Part shown: positions 1 to 5,559 of the stretch, in pieces
Numbering within the stretch: the stretch's first letter is position 1
How the letters are laid out: every line of letters begins with the position of its first letter
Source of the DNA: an uncultured Veillonella sp.
GTDB lineage: Bacteria; Bacillota; Negativicutes; Veillonellales; Veillonellaceae
Assembly (NCBI GenBank): GCA_900556785.1
Contig: USQK01000072.1
Location: forward strand, 1 to 6,242
Length of the DNA stretch: 6,242 bases
Direction of reading: 5' to 3'
Notes under the pieces: model-generated
What the model was told of the DNA's origin: nothing
Database searches by the model: none
The model's input: the letters and a program-made list of their open reading frames with translations, nothing else
Position numbers and translations under genes: made by a program

Positions 1-142
1 TATAATCCGGGCCCACTTTAAAAGATTGCACCGTACGTCCACCATTTGCATAAGCAGCCAATAAGCCCGCTACGATTGTTGTTTTACCTACACCAGAGTT
101 TGTGCCTGCAATGACAACACGTGGAATATGTACTGTGTTCAT
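1..142 (-). CDS. cbiA: Cobyrinate a,c-diamide synthase, N-terminal part (cut by window edge)
   Basis: Only the first 47 codons are in the window; the gene continues past position 1. The translation starts MNTVHIPRVVIAGTNSGVGK and contains a P-loop (GTNSGVGKTT, residues 13-22) followed by KVGPDY at 42-47. This combination is typical of the N-terminal ATPase domain of CbiA/CobB, which uses ATP and glutamine to amidate the a and c carboxylates of cobyrinate (cob(II)yrinate in the anaerobic route) in the cytoplasm. The start is the ATG at 142-140, preceded by a GAGGTA ribosome-binding site. It lies 29 bases after the cbiL stop, so the two genes are probably co-transcribed. The glutamine amidotransferase half is outside the window. 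The related CobQ/CbiP and BioD families share the P-loop, but the FKVGPDY stretch right after the first helix favours CbiA/CobB. Confidence 0.88.
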   Translation of the reverse strand, partial: MNTVHIPRVVIAGTNSGVGKTTIVAGLLAAYANGGRTVQSFKVGPDY

Positions 143-171
143 AAATATTACCTCGTAATACGACGTGTTTG

Positions 172-879
172 TTAACGGTCCTTACGTTTTGCAAGGATTG
201 TAGACAAGTAGTTGAGTTTAGTATCTTTTGGCATATTATCAAGGCCTACGAATACTTGCTCATCTGGCAAACCTACACGGCTAATCATAACCGCATCATC
301 TGCCATATTGTGTTTAATCAATGTTTCTTGTACTTCATCAAAGTTTTTATATACTTTCATGATTACCGCATCATCAGCTACGGCTAATACAGCATCAATT
401 TTTTCTTTAGGTGCTGTAGCAGGAACGATAGCTAATACTTCTTCCTTTTCTACAATTGGGTAACCAAGGTGAGAACCAATAGCACAGAAAGCAGTAACGC
501 CAGGAATTGTTTCGATTTCATGGCCTGTATTTTCGATCAAGCGATATACATACATGTATGTGCTGTAGAACATAGGATCACCCAATGTTAAGAACACAAC
601 GCTTTTACCTTGATCTAAGTAGGACAAGATAATGCATTTTGCTTCTTGCCAGCCTTCCTCTTGTGTAGCATCATCCAATACCATTGGGAATACTACAGGA
701 ACGATTTCTGTATGTTCTTGAATGTATGGGGAAGCAATATTAAGTGCTACAGAACCATCTTTCTTTTCTGTTTTAGGTGTGATGATAATATCTGCTTCAC
801 CTACAATACGAGCAGCTTTCACAGTCATTAATTCAGAATCGCCAGGGCCTACGCCAATGCCATATAATTTACCTTTCAT
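172..879 (-). CDS. cbiL: Cobalt-factor II (precorrin-2) C20-methyltransferase
   Basis: A 235-residue SAM-dependent tetrapyrrole methylase, the normal length for CbiL/CobI. It transfers a methyl group to C20 of cobalt-factor II to give cobalt-factor III in the anaerobic cobalamin route; CobI does the equivalent step on precorrin-2. Visible family motifs are the N-terminal GIGVGPGDSELMTVKAARI (7-25), the central TLGDPMFYSTYMYV (98-111) and IPGVTAFCAIGSHLG (125-139), which together form the SAM and substrate cleft, and a C-terminal YLSTILAKRK strand. The ATG at 879 has a good AGGAGA site just upstream. The gene sits 86 bases downstream of cbiK and 29 bases upstream of cbiA. A promoter in the gap to cbiK may give it independent expression. 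The pairing with CbiK, which inserts cobalt early, argues that the real substrate is cobalt-factor II. Confidence 0.93.
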   Translation of the reverse strand: MKGKLYGIGVGPGDSELMTVKAARIVGEADIIITPKTEKKDGSVALNIASPYIQEHTEIVPVVFPMVLDDATQEEGWQEAKCIILSYLDQGKSVVFLTLGDPMFYSTYMYVYRLIENTGHEIETIPGVTAFCAIGSHLGYPIVEKEEVLAIVPATAPKEKIDAVLAVADDAVIMKVYKNFDEVQETLIKHNMADDAVMISRVGLPDEQVFVGLDNMPKDTKLNYLSTILAKRKDR

Positions 880-931
880 GGGGTTCTCCTATTCTTATAG
901 TTACATTCTATTTATAATTACAATATCTTTT

Positions 932-960
932 ATTATAACTAATTTATGCAAGATATACAA
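932..960 (-). promoter_or_regulatory. Candidate sigma-70 promoter for cbiL-cbiA
   Basis: On the minus strand there is a TTGTAT -35 (960-955), a 17-base spacer and a perfect TATAAT -10 (937-932). It lies in the 86-base gap between the cbiK stop and the cbiL start, and would give a leader of about 45 bases. No terminator-like hairpin is visible between cbiK and cbiL, so readthrough from cbiK is also possible. Confidence 0.55.
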
Positions 961-965
961 AACTA

Positions 966-1820
966 CTATTTAATATTTGGAATTGTTGGACGATGTGGAC
1001 TACGTTTGCCATACAAATCATCAATACAATCTTGCACATGTTGACGGAAGATATCTTGTATTGCTTCATATTCACCAAGTGCGCTATGGATTGGTTTAAC
1101 TTCATAACCGTAATCGGTAAGTTCATTAATAACGCTATCTTCTTCATCACCAAAGAGATCGTTTTGGGCATGATCTCCAAGAACTAATAATAATGGGTGC
1201 ACATAAATTGTGTTTGGCCGTTTACCATCGAGCCATTCCCATGGCATAGCTACGTCAGCCACATATGGAGCATTCTCTAAAACAGCGATACGTACATTTG
1301 TAAGGCCATCACGAATTAGTTTAAATTGTAGGTTGCCATATGATGAATTACCAGAACCGAGGCCACCATGACCAACCAATAGTAACCCGTCTTCTTTAGA
1401 AATGTTAAGCGATTTAATGAATCGGTCAATTAAGATTTGGTAATCATCTGGATGCTCTTCTTGGCCAATATAATATACGAGAGGTCTACCTACGCGCAAT
1501 ACTTCTAGCTGTCCTTCCCCTTCATGAGCAAGGATATTATTTTTCAATTTATCAAACTCTTCACCGCCAGTGAAGTGAAGTGGTTGTACATAAATATGTG
1601 TATACCCTTCTTGGATGAGTTTTTCTAATGCCCCTTGTTCAGTAGGCACCTCAATACCACGTTCGCGTAAACGCTTAACGATAATACGAGAGGAAAAAGC
1701 TAGTTCCACAGTATAGTCCGGATACGCTTTACGGATATATTCTACTACGGAATCAATATTATGTTCACGAGCACTGTCAACAGTGGACCCAAAGGCAACA
1801 ACTAAAATAGCTTGTTTCAT
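966..1820 (-). CDS. cbiK: Sirohydrochlorin cobaltochelatase, CbiK type, intact metal site
   Basis: A 284-residue cytoplasmic class II chelatase that inserts Co(II) into sirohydrochlorin (or precorrin-2), the entry step of early-cobalt cobalamin synthesis. The N-terminal LVVAFGST motif (7-13) and the two-lobed chelatase pattern match CbiK of Salmonella along the whole length. The three metal ligands known from Salmonella CbiK (His145, Glu175, His207) appear to be present here as His151 (VGHGG), Glu182 (AVLENAP) and His217 (LGDHAQND). The QPLHFTGGEEFDKL segment (79-92) of the active-site cleft is also conserved. The C-terminus carries the SALGEYEAIQDIFRQHV segment, followed by a short basic and proline-containing tail of about 15 residues. 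The ATG at 1820 has an AAGGAGA site at good spacing. It is the first gene of a minus-strand run that continues into cbiL and cbiA. There is no signal peptide. Confidence 0.93.
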   Translation of the reverse strand: MKQAILVVAFGSTVDSAREHNIDSVVEYIRKAYPDYTVELAFSSRIIVKRLRERGIEVPTEQGALEKLIQEGYTHIYVQPLHFTGGEEFDKLKNNILAHEGEGQLEVLRVGRPLVYYIGQEEHPDDYQILIDRFIKSLNISKEDGLLLVGHGGLGSGNSSYGNLQFKLIRDGLTNVRIAVLENAPYVADVAMPWEWLDGKRPNTIYVHPLLLVLGDHAQNDLFGDEEDSVINELTDYGYEVKPIHSALGEYEAIQDIFRQHVQDCIDDLYGKRSPHRPTIPNIK

Positions 1821-1856
1821 GGAAGTCTCCTTATTTAATTAATACTGTATCTTAAT

Positions 1857-1891
1857 CATACCATAGACGACACCTTAGGGGCATACCATAG
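1857..1891 (-). repeat. Two direct copies of a 10-base motif upstream of cbiK
   Basis: The motif CTATGGTATG (minus strand) occurs twice and exactly, at 1891-1882 and 1866-1857, 25 bases apart, within the 90 bases upstream of the cbiK start. The copy nearer the gene runs into TGGTATGAT, which resembles an extended -10 element. The pair could be operator half-sites, part of a leader structure, or chance. Confidence 0.5.
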
Positions 1892-1907
1892 GACGTATAA
1901 AATGGAT

Positions 1908-1937
1908 ATTATAAATATTTTTCATAGTAAAAGTAAA
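1908..1937 (-). promoter_or_regulatory. Candidate promoter for cbiK
   Basis: On the minus strand there is a TTTACT -35 (1937-1932), an 18-base spacer and a perfect TATAAT -10 (1913-1908). The -35 overlaps the T-rich tail of the preceding terminator. It would give a leader of about 80 bases containing both copies of the CTATGGTATG repeat. An alternative start point is the extended -10-like TGGTATGAT nearer the gene, which lacks a good -35. Confidence 0.35.
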
Positions 1938-1969
1938 AATCCTCCTCATTGGATTTCCAACAAGGAGGA
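1929..1969 (-). terminator. Rho-independent terminator of the second CbiK-like gene
   Basis: The inverted arms 1940-1953 and 1956-1969 form a 14-base-pair stem with a minimal loop in minus-strand RNA, followed by TTTTTACTTTT (1939-1929). The two positions that do not match as Watson-Crick pairs become G-U pairs in the minus-strand RNA but A-C mismatches on the plus strand, which fixes the direction. It lies about 60 bases after the stop at 2028 and separates that gene from cbiK. Confidence 0.85.
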
Positions 1970-2027
1970 CTTTCACGTATATAAAGGAGTGTGATGAGAT
2001 GTATGTCGAATTATGTGAGAGACTAAA

Positions 2028-2909
2028 TTAAGAAATCATACCTTGTGCTTCTATACGAGAGTTTGTCATTACAGGTTTTACAGATTCACGAGGCATGGGA
2101 CGCTTCCGATCTGACATGCGGATAGCTTGGCCTAGATGTTTCAAGAATAAATCTTGTACATAAGGGTTTTCACCAAGACCTTCATTCCAAATATCTACAT
2201 TATACCCTTCTTCAGCGAGCAATGCATAAATGGAGTCAGAACGCTCACCGCCAAGGTAGTCCATTAAATGTGTAGAACCAATAAGAGCTAATGGTACTAC
2301 TAACAAGTCTTTATGACCCATACGATCTAATAATGTAAGTGCTTGTTTAAATGTAGGGAATCCATTTGTAGTAAATACTACTACATTTGGTGCTGCCCCA
2401 TACATGGCTTTCAATTGTAATGTACTAAACTCTAATTGGTTTTGACCATTTGCCATGAGTACTATAGATTTATTAAGTGCTTTTGTATTAACATGACGTA
2501 CGATACTTTCTAATGTTGCTTCATAATCGTCAGCATAGTTTTTTACACCTAATGATGTAAGTAATGGTTTACCAATATTTACTTGATTAAAACCATATTC
2601 ATTGCTATGTAAAAACTTCAATGCTTGTTTACGCATTTGTTGGTAACACTGATCTGCTACCAATGTAATGGGTTGAATGTATACCTCATCGACACCCAAC
2701 CGAGCAAAATCCTGCATAGCATCTGTGAAAGAAGAAATCTTTTCATCATATTTCTCATTCCACTTTTCTACTAATGCATCAGATAAGAATACACGGCGTA
2801 CCTCCATATCGCTATACATGGAACGTACTTTTTTCTCTATACTGCCGATGGATTTCTCCACAGCATCTTGATAAATTGATCCAAAGGATGCAATAATTAT
2901 GCCTTTCAT
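2028..2909 (-). CDS. CbiK-family chelatase-like protein with altered metal site
   Basis: A 293-residue cytoplasmic protein related over its whole length to the neighbouring CbiK: IIIASFGSIYQDAVEKSI at 4-21, VDEVYIQP at 73-80, PLALIGSTH at 206-214, ERSDSIYALLAEEGY at 222-236, and GLGENPYVQDLFLKHL at 244-259, which is very close to the C-terminal motif of Salmonella CbiK. Aligned by eye, the first ligand His is Asn154 (LMANGQ in place of GHG), the ligand Glu is Thr181 (FTTNGFP in place of LENAP), and only the last His is kept (His214). The cleft motif QPLHFTGGEE is replaced by QPITLVADQC. A normal cobaltochelatase reaction is therefore doubtful; it may bind a different metal or tetrapyrrole, or act without catalysis. 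The start at 2909 has a strong GGAGGT site. It is a single-gene transcript with its own promoter, a Fur-box-like site and a terminator. Databases would probably label it sirohydrochlorin cobaltochelatase. Confidence 0.85.
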   Translation of the reverse strand: MKGIIIASFGSIYQDAVEKSIGSIEKKVRSMYSDMEVRRVFLSDALVEKWNEKYDEKISSFTDAMQDFARLGVDEVYIQPITLVADQCYQQMRKQALKFLHSNEYGFNQVNIGKPLLTSLGVKNYADDYEATLESIVRHVNTKALNKSIVLMANGQNQLEFSTLQLKAMYGAAPNVVVFTTNGFPTFKQALTLLDRMGHKDLLVVPLALIGSTHLMDYLGGERSDSIYALLAEEGYNVDIWNEGLGENPYVQDLFLKHLGQAIRMSDRKRPMPRESVKPVMTNSRIEAQGMIS

Positions 2910-2952
2910 ATGTGACCTCCATATCTCTCATACATGATACAATCTCTATAAC

Positions 2953-2967
2953 TGAAAATTGTTATCA
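2953..2967 (-). promoter_or_regulatory. Fur-box-like operator
   Basis: The minus strand reads TGATAACAATTTTCA, which matches 12 of the 14 defined positions of the 7-1-7 Fur consensus TGATAATnATTATCA. It lies about 15 bases downstream of the -10 hexamer, around or just after the expected transcription start and 43 bases before the start codon, a suitable place for repression. That iron-loaded Fur binds here is inference; AT-rich DNA produces such near matches by chance fairly often. Confidence 0.45.
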
Positions 2968-2981
2968 ACTACTATGTAATA

Positions 2982-3010
2982 ATAGTACAAGATTAATGTA
3001 TAGAAGTCAA
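2982..3010 (-). promoter_or_regulatory. Sigma-70 promoter for the second CbiK-like gene
   Basis: On the minus strand there is a TTGACT -35 (3010-3005), a 17-base spacer and a TACTAT -10 (2987-2982), 5/6 and 4/6 matches to consensus at ideal spacing. The expected start near 2975 gives a leader of about 65 bases that contains the Fur-box-like site. The -35 begins 18 bases after the stop of the upstream membrane-protein gene. Confidence 0.7.
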
Positions 3011-3028
3011 TGAGAAAAAATATCAAAA

Positions 3029-3385
3029 TCAACCAAAATAATGTATAACCGATGCGACACCACATAAAACAAGTAAAAACATAACAATGAACTTAATTCG
3101 ACCTATAAAGGTATCATACATTCTCTTATCGCCAGCTGTGATTTTGCCAGAGCGATTATGACGCCATAGATCAAAGACACAAGCAACACAAAGAATAATA
3201 ATTAAAATATACTTCAAATCAATCATATAACTTGGTAAAGCAATATAGTCGCTAAACAATGAAAGTCCAAAGAAACAATTCCCTAAGATACCAATTACAA
3301 TTTTAAGTATTCGTTGCCTAGCTATAATGACGAGATAATTCACTATTAATAAGCCAAAGAGACCAATTAAAATATTCGTAAACAT
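3029..3385 (-). CDS. Hypothetical four-helix membrane protein, 118 residues
   Basis: Not recognised. The protein has four predicted membrane helices, at about residues 4-22, 27-46, 57-74 and 96-114. A basic loop follows helix 3 (DLWRHNRSGKITAGDKR, 72-88). There is no signal peptide and no catalytic motif. The ATG at 3385 is preceded by a modest AGGG site. Size, helix spacing and the loop after helix 3 resemble the 119-residue protein at 3523-3882 (CVFDLWRHNR compared with CCILWLHRYR), so the two may be distant paralogues; this is by eye only. A terminator separates it from the upstream operon, so it probably has its own promoter. No terminator is visible between it and the second CbiK-like gene, so transcripts could read through. 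Confidence 0.75.
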   Translation of the reverse strand: MFTNILIGLFGLLIVNYLVIIARQRILKIVIGILGNCFFGLSLFSDYIALPSYMIDLKYILIIILCVACVFDLWRHNRSGKITAGDKRMYDTFIGRIKFIVMFLLVLCGVASVIHYFG

Positions 3386-3425
3386 ATCTACCCTACTAAT
3401 TTAAAACCATAGTATTCTAATCTAT

Positions 3426-3454
3426 TTAATATATACATTACACTATTACTTCAA
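3426..3454 (-). promoter_or_regulatory. Weak candidate promoter for the 118-residue membrane protein
   Basis: On the minus strand there is TTGAAG (3454-3449), a 17-base spacer and TATTAA (3431-3426), placed between the upstream terminator and the start at 3385. The region is very AT-rich, so the match is weak evidence. Confidence 0.3.
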
Positions 3455-3461
3455 GATACAC

Positions 3462-3499
3462 AAAATGGTGTTGAACTCAAAAGAGTCCAACACCATTTT
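3462..3499 (-). terminator. Terminator of the DUF805/membrane-protein operon
   Basis: The arms 3462-3478 and 3483-3499 form a 17-base-pair stem with a 4-base loop. The single imperfect pair is G-U in minus-strand RNA and A-C on the plus strand, supporting minus-strand use. The stem starts with an A run and ends with TTTTGT. It lies 23 bases after the stop at 3523. The A run on the 5' side and T run on the 3' side could make it work in both directions. Confidence 0.85.
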
Positions 3500-3522
3500 T
3501 TAATTAAGAATCATATTAAAAT

Positions 3523-3882
3523 CTAAAAGAATACTACCCAAACTATCACTAATCCATATAAAAATATGATTGCATGAATTGTTAGAATTGAATTAATTAT
3601 ACTCTTCTTTTTTCTCTCGTCGTCAGTATTTATATATCTATACCTATGTAACCATAATATACAACAATATATAATAACCGCTAATACCATACCTAAATAA
3701 AAATATGTATCTGATACAAAATAGTTAATTTCATACAGTTTATTTATTAAATATCCAGCAATTAATACAGCAAACAATATAAACTCTATTAGGACTTGTG
3801 ATTTATTCTTTACTTTATACATAAGAAAAATATCATACAATAGCCATATGCTAATGCCTAAAATTAATAAATCATATATCAT
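3523..3882 (-). CDS. Hypothetical four-helix membrane protein, 119 residues
   Basis: Not recognised. Four hydrophobic helices are seen at about residues 3-22, 29-48, 60-78 and 96-117, with short polar loops. The loop after helix 3 is charged (LHRYRYINTDDERKKK, 78-93). The start at 3882 has an AGGA site 8 bases upstream and lies 30 bases after the stop of the tandem-DUF805 gene, so it is the last gene of that operon; the terminator follows directly. It may be a distant relative of the 118-residue protein encoded just downstream. Its use of ATA, TTA and AAT codons is heavy, like the DUF805 genes and unlike the cobalamin genes. Confidence 0.75.
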   Translation of the reverse strand: MIYDLLILGISIWLLYDIFLMYKVKNKSQVLIEFILFAVLIAGYLINKLYEINYFVSDTYFYLGMVLAVIIYCCILWLHRYRYINTDDERKKKSIINSILTIHAIIFLYGLVIVWVVFF

Positions 3883-3912
3883 AAACTATTTCCTATTTCA
3901 TAGAATATAAAC

Positions 3913-4839
3913 CTAGAGGTCTTTTACAAATTGCCAAGATCCCTTACCAAATAATAAATAAACTACATACATATTTATAAATGGTATCAATAATCCTAAT
4001 AGCCATAGCGCACTACTACCAGAATCATGTAATCTCATAATACCAAGTCTTACAATATATATAACTACCCATATATAGGCTATATCAAATACATATACTA
4101 ATAAAACAGATATAAATTCAGTTTTCGGTAGAATTTTAGAAATCATCATTACCAATAAGATGAATAAAATAATGATTAACTGATAAGCTATATAATAATA
4201 TAATATTTCTCCACGGCTTACTCGCTTTGATACATTAAATAATTGTAACGATCCACTTTCCTTGATAATTGATATAACTTTATAAAAAGAAAACCCTTCC
4301 TTAAATCTATTCCAATTCTCCAAGAATGGATAATGTATATATCCCCAAGTAGTTTTAATTACACCATCAGCCTCACCATATTTATTACGTGTATTCGTCC
4401 CAGATAAAAGCAATAATATAGAAAGAATACCGAATATAAAGCCTATATTTATATTTAAGATAGTTTCAATGGAATCCACATTACGTGTAACAGTAATAAC
4501 ATTTTCTGAGATATCAAATGGATTATAGAGAAAATATAGTATAATTCCTATCCATACCACAAGGTATAGCCATAAACGTCCTATATCCATAATACGTTGT
4601 AATGAGATAATGGCCAAAGCTAAAATAACAACAATATAATCAATTATTCCAACCAACTGTATATACTTATCACTATAGATATTAAACTTACCTATTATCA
4701 TATTAGGCATAATAATAAACATTATAAAAACAATAAAAAGCGAGAAGAAATAAGACAGACGATCTAAACGCCAATTATATTTAAGACTACATATGTTAGA
4801 CTGAAATAAAGCCCACTCATTTATTAATAATTGTATCAA
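3913..4839 (-). CDS. Tandem-DUF805 membrane protein (TTG start)
   Basis: A 308-residue integral membrane protein with two DUF805-like units. Unit 1 (about 20-156) has YNWRLDRLSYFF at its start, LQRIMDIGRLWLYL (80-93) as the family's RRLHDIGRSGWW-type motif, and ends SGTNTRNKYGE, like the usual GTPGTNRYG close. Unit 2 (about 205-302) has KRVSRGEILYYY at its start, then the clear MRLHDSGSSALWLLGLLIP (268-286) and ends LLFGKGS. About seven membrane helices are seen, near 30-50, 62-80, 90-106, 130-147, 213-233, 243-265 and 276-297. DUF805 proteins are usually single-unit and of unknown function. The start codon is TTG (4839-4837): an in-frame TGA lies three codons upstream, the next Met is residue 40, and a strong purine-rich GAGGGTGAG site lies five bases before the TTG. 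The gene sits 45 bases after the short DUF805-like gene and 30 bases before the 119-residue protein gene. Confidence 0.82.
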   Translation of the reverse strand: MIQLLINEWALFQSNICSLKYNWRLDRLSYFFSLFIVFIMFIIMPNMIIGKFNIYSDKYIQLVGIIDYIVVILALAIISLQRIMDIGRLWLYLVVWIGIILYFLYNPFDISENVITVTRNVDSIETILNINIGFIFGILSILLLLSGTNTRNKYGEADGVIKTTWGYIHYPFLENWNRFKEGFSFYKVISIIKESGSLQLFNVSKRVSRGEILYYYIAYQLIIILFILLVMMISKILPKTEFISVLLVYVFDIAYIWVVIYIVRLGIMRLHDSGSSALWLLGLLIPFINMYVVYLLFGKGSWQFVKDL

Positions 4840-4870
4840 TAAAGCTCACCCTCACCTCTCCATACATTAA

Positions 4871-4888
4871 GTAAATAAATTTATTTAC
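4871..4888. repeat. 18-base perfect palindrome
   Basis: GTAAATAAATTTATTTAC reads identically on both strands. It overlaps the stop codon of the short DUF805-like gene (4885-4887) and lies about 30 bases before the TTG start of the next gene. It might be a regulator site or a scar of the event that shortened the upstream gene; it is made only of A and T apart from its ends, so chance is possible. Confidence 0.5.
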
Positions 4889-5148
4889 CAATTACTTGAA
4901 AAACCATAGTCATATAGCCTACGTCTACATAAATCATAGACAACACATAAACCTAGCAGCTTATAAAAATATCGTACATAATACCAATACAAATCATAAG
5001 TTGCTCCTCTATTTATATGTATATTACCCAGCACATAAATAAAAAATCCCCCTACTAAAATAAATAAAAAAGATATTCTAGTATTATGTATTAGATCGTA
5101 TACATTTTGTTTTAAAAGTATTTGTTCTCTCTCAATAAAACCAAACAT
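4885..5148 (-). CDS. Short DUF805-like membrane protein, apparently C-terminally truncated
   Basis: The protein has 87 residues and two hydrophobic segments, at about 26-41 and 54-72. It ends with RRRLYDYGFSSNW (75-87). That tail matches the DUF805 signature RRLHDIGRSGWW, which in the tandem neighbour appears as MRLHDSGSSALW; in normal family members it leads into one more helix and a KxG-type tail. Here the stop follows at once, and no frame downstream continues the domain before the next gene, so a deletion is more likely than a simple frameshift. The ATG at 5148 has an AGAAGGA site, at unusually short spacing. It is the first gene of the minus-strand operon. A TATAAT at 5205-5200 could be its -10, without a convincing -35. 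It may be a remnant or a naturally short half-unit. Confidence 0.6.
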   Translation of the reverse strand: MFGFIEREQILLKQNVYDLIHNTRISFLFILVGGFFIYVLGNIHINRGATYDLYWYYVRYFYKLLGLCVVYDLCRRRLYDYGFSSNW

Positions 5149-5208
5149 AGTCCTTCTCTCTTTTATCTGATAATTTTATTTTACTAAAATTTTATATTTA
5201 TTATATAT

Positions 5209-5355
5209 CATATTTTGATGGGACGCCTACACAACTACAGTAATAAAAATGACGACCTGTACTTGTGCAGTGACATCAGGAACGAGGAACAAACAAGTAT
5301 AGGTCGTCATTTTTAATTTATTTGTAGTAATGTTATTGGGCCCCATCAAAGTATG
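5209..5355 (+). repeat. 147-base nested inverted repeat: possible ncRNA or MITE-like element
   Basis: The outer arms 5209-5222 and 5342-5355 (CATATTTTGATGGG and its complement) match at 13 of 14 positions. The inner arms 5245-5266 and 5293-5314 match at 21 of 22, with a 26-base loop at 5267-5292. A short ACTACA/TGTAGT pair lies between them (5234-5239 with 5323-5328). Both imperfect pairs are G-U in plus-strand RNA and A-C on the other strand, which slightly favours a plus-strand transcript. The inner hairpin ends in ATTTTTAATTT and could itself terminate transcription. A weak TTTACT-16-TATATA promoter (5180-5207) would start RNA near 5213. Alternatively, 5213-5351 with a TA on each side fits a non-autonomous Tc1/IS630-type element. 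The sequence matches no RNA family I can name with confidence. Confidence 0.6.
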
Positions 5356-5513
5356 CTGGATATAAAGTAGAATAAAATTACTCATATATTCACACATTCA
5401 TATCCTTATAACCAAAAAGAATATAATTATAAAAGCTAATATTATACTATATTCATCACATAAATTGCTTAAAAACCCTTAATTTTCCTATACTTCTAGG
5501 GGTATGGGGTTTA

Positions 5514-5542
5514 TTGACACTCCTATGTTCCTTTGTTACGAT
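5514..5542 (+). promoter_or_regulatory. Sigma-70 promoter for the exported CbiK-like gene
   Basis: A perfect TTGACA -35 (5514-5519), a 17-base spacer and a TACGAT -10 (5537-5542). The expected start near 5549 gives a 5' leader of about 123 bases that contains the stem-loop at 5560-5635. Confidence 0.75.
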
Positions 5543-5559
5543 TGGCTTAAGGTTATATA

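Noticed and set aside
212..463. Plus-strand open frames opposite cbiL, cbiK and the second CbiK-like gene (for example 212-463, 722-973, 2677-2871)
   Set aside because: They are antisense shadows of well-supported genes, with no family motifs and no ribosome-binding sites.
944..1180. Minus-strand 78-codon frame inside cbiK
   Set aside because: It overlaps the conserved C-terminal part of cbiK in another frame, and its translation shows no recognisable feature.
1983..2031. Plus-strand AAAGGAG followed by tiny frames at 1994 and 1999 (10 codons)
   Set aside because: No plus-strand promoter is seen, the frames overlap the end of a minus-strand gene, and a 10-residue product cannot be supported. 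Likely chance.
5249..5314. Small frames starting ATGACGACC on both strands inside the inverted repeat (17 and 27 codons)
   Set aside because: Each start codon lies in a hairpin arm, so it appears on both strands by symmetry. There is no ribosome-binding site before either.
5209..5355. 6S RNA
   Set aside because: A closing stem plus long hairpin is superficially similar, but the length is short and the conserved central-bubble sequences are not recognised.
5473..5512. Hairpin AAACCC/GGGTTT with an inner ATAC/GTAT pair just before the -35 at 5514
   Set aside because: Only 6 plus 4 pairs separated by large loops and no T run. Too weak to call a terminator or operator.
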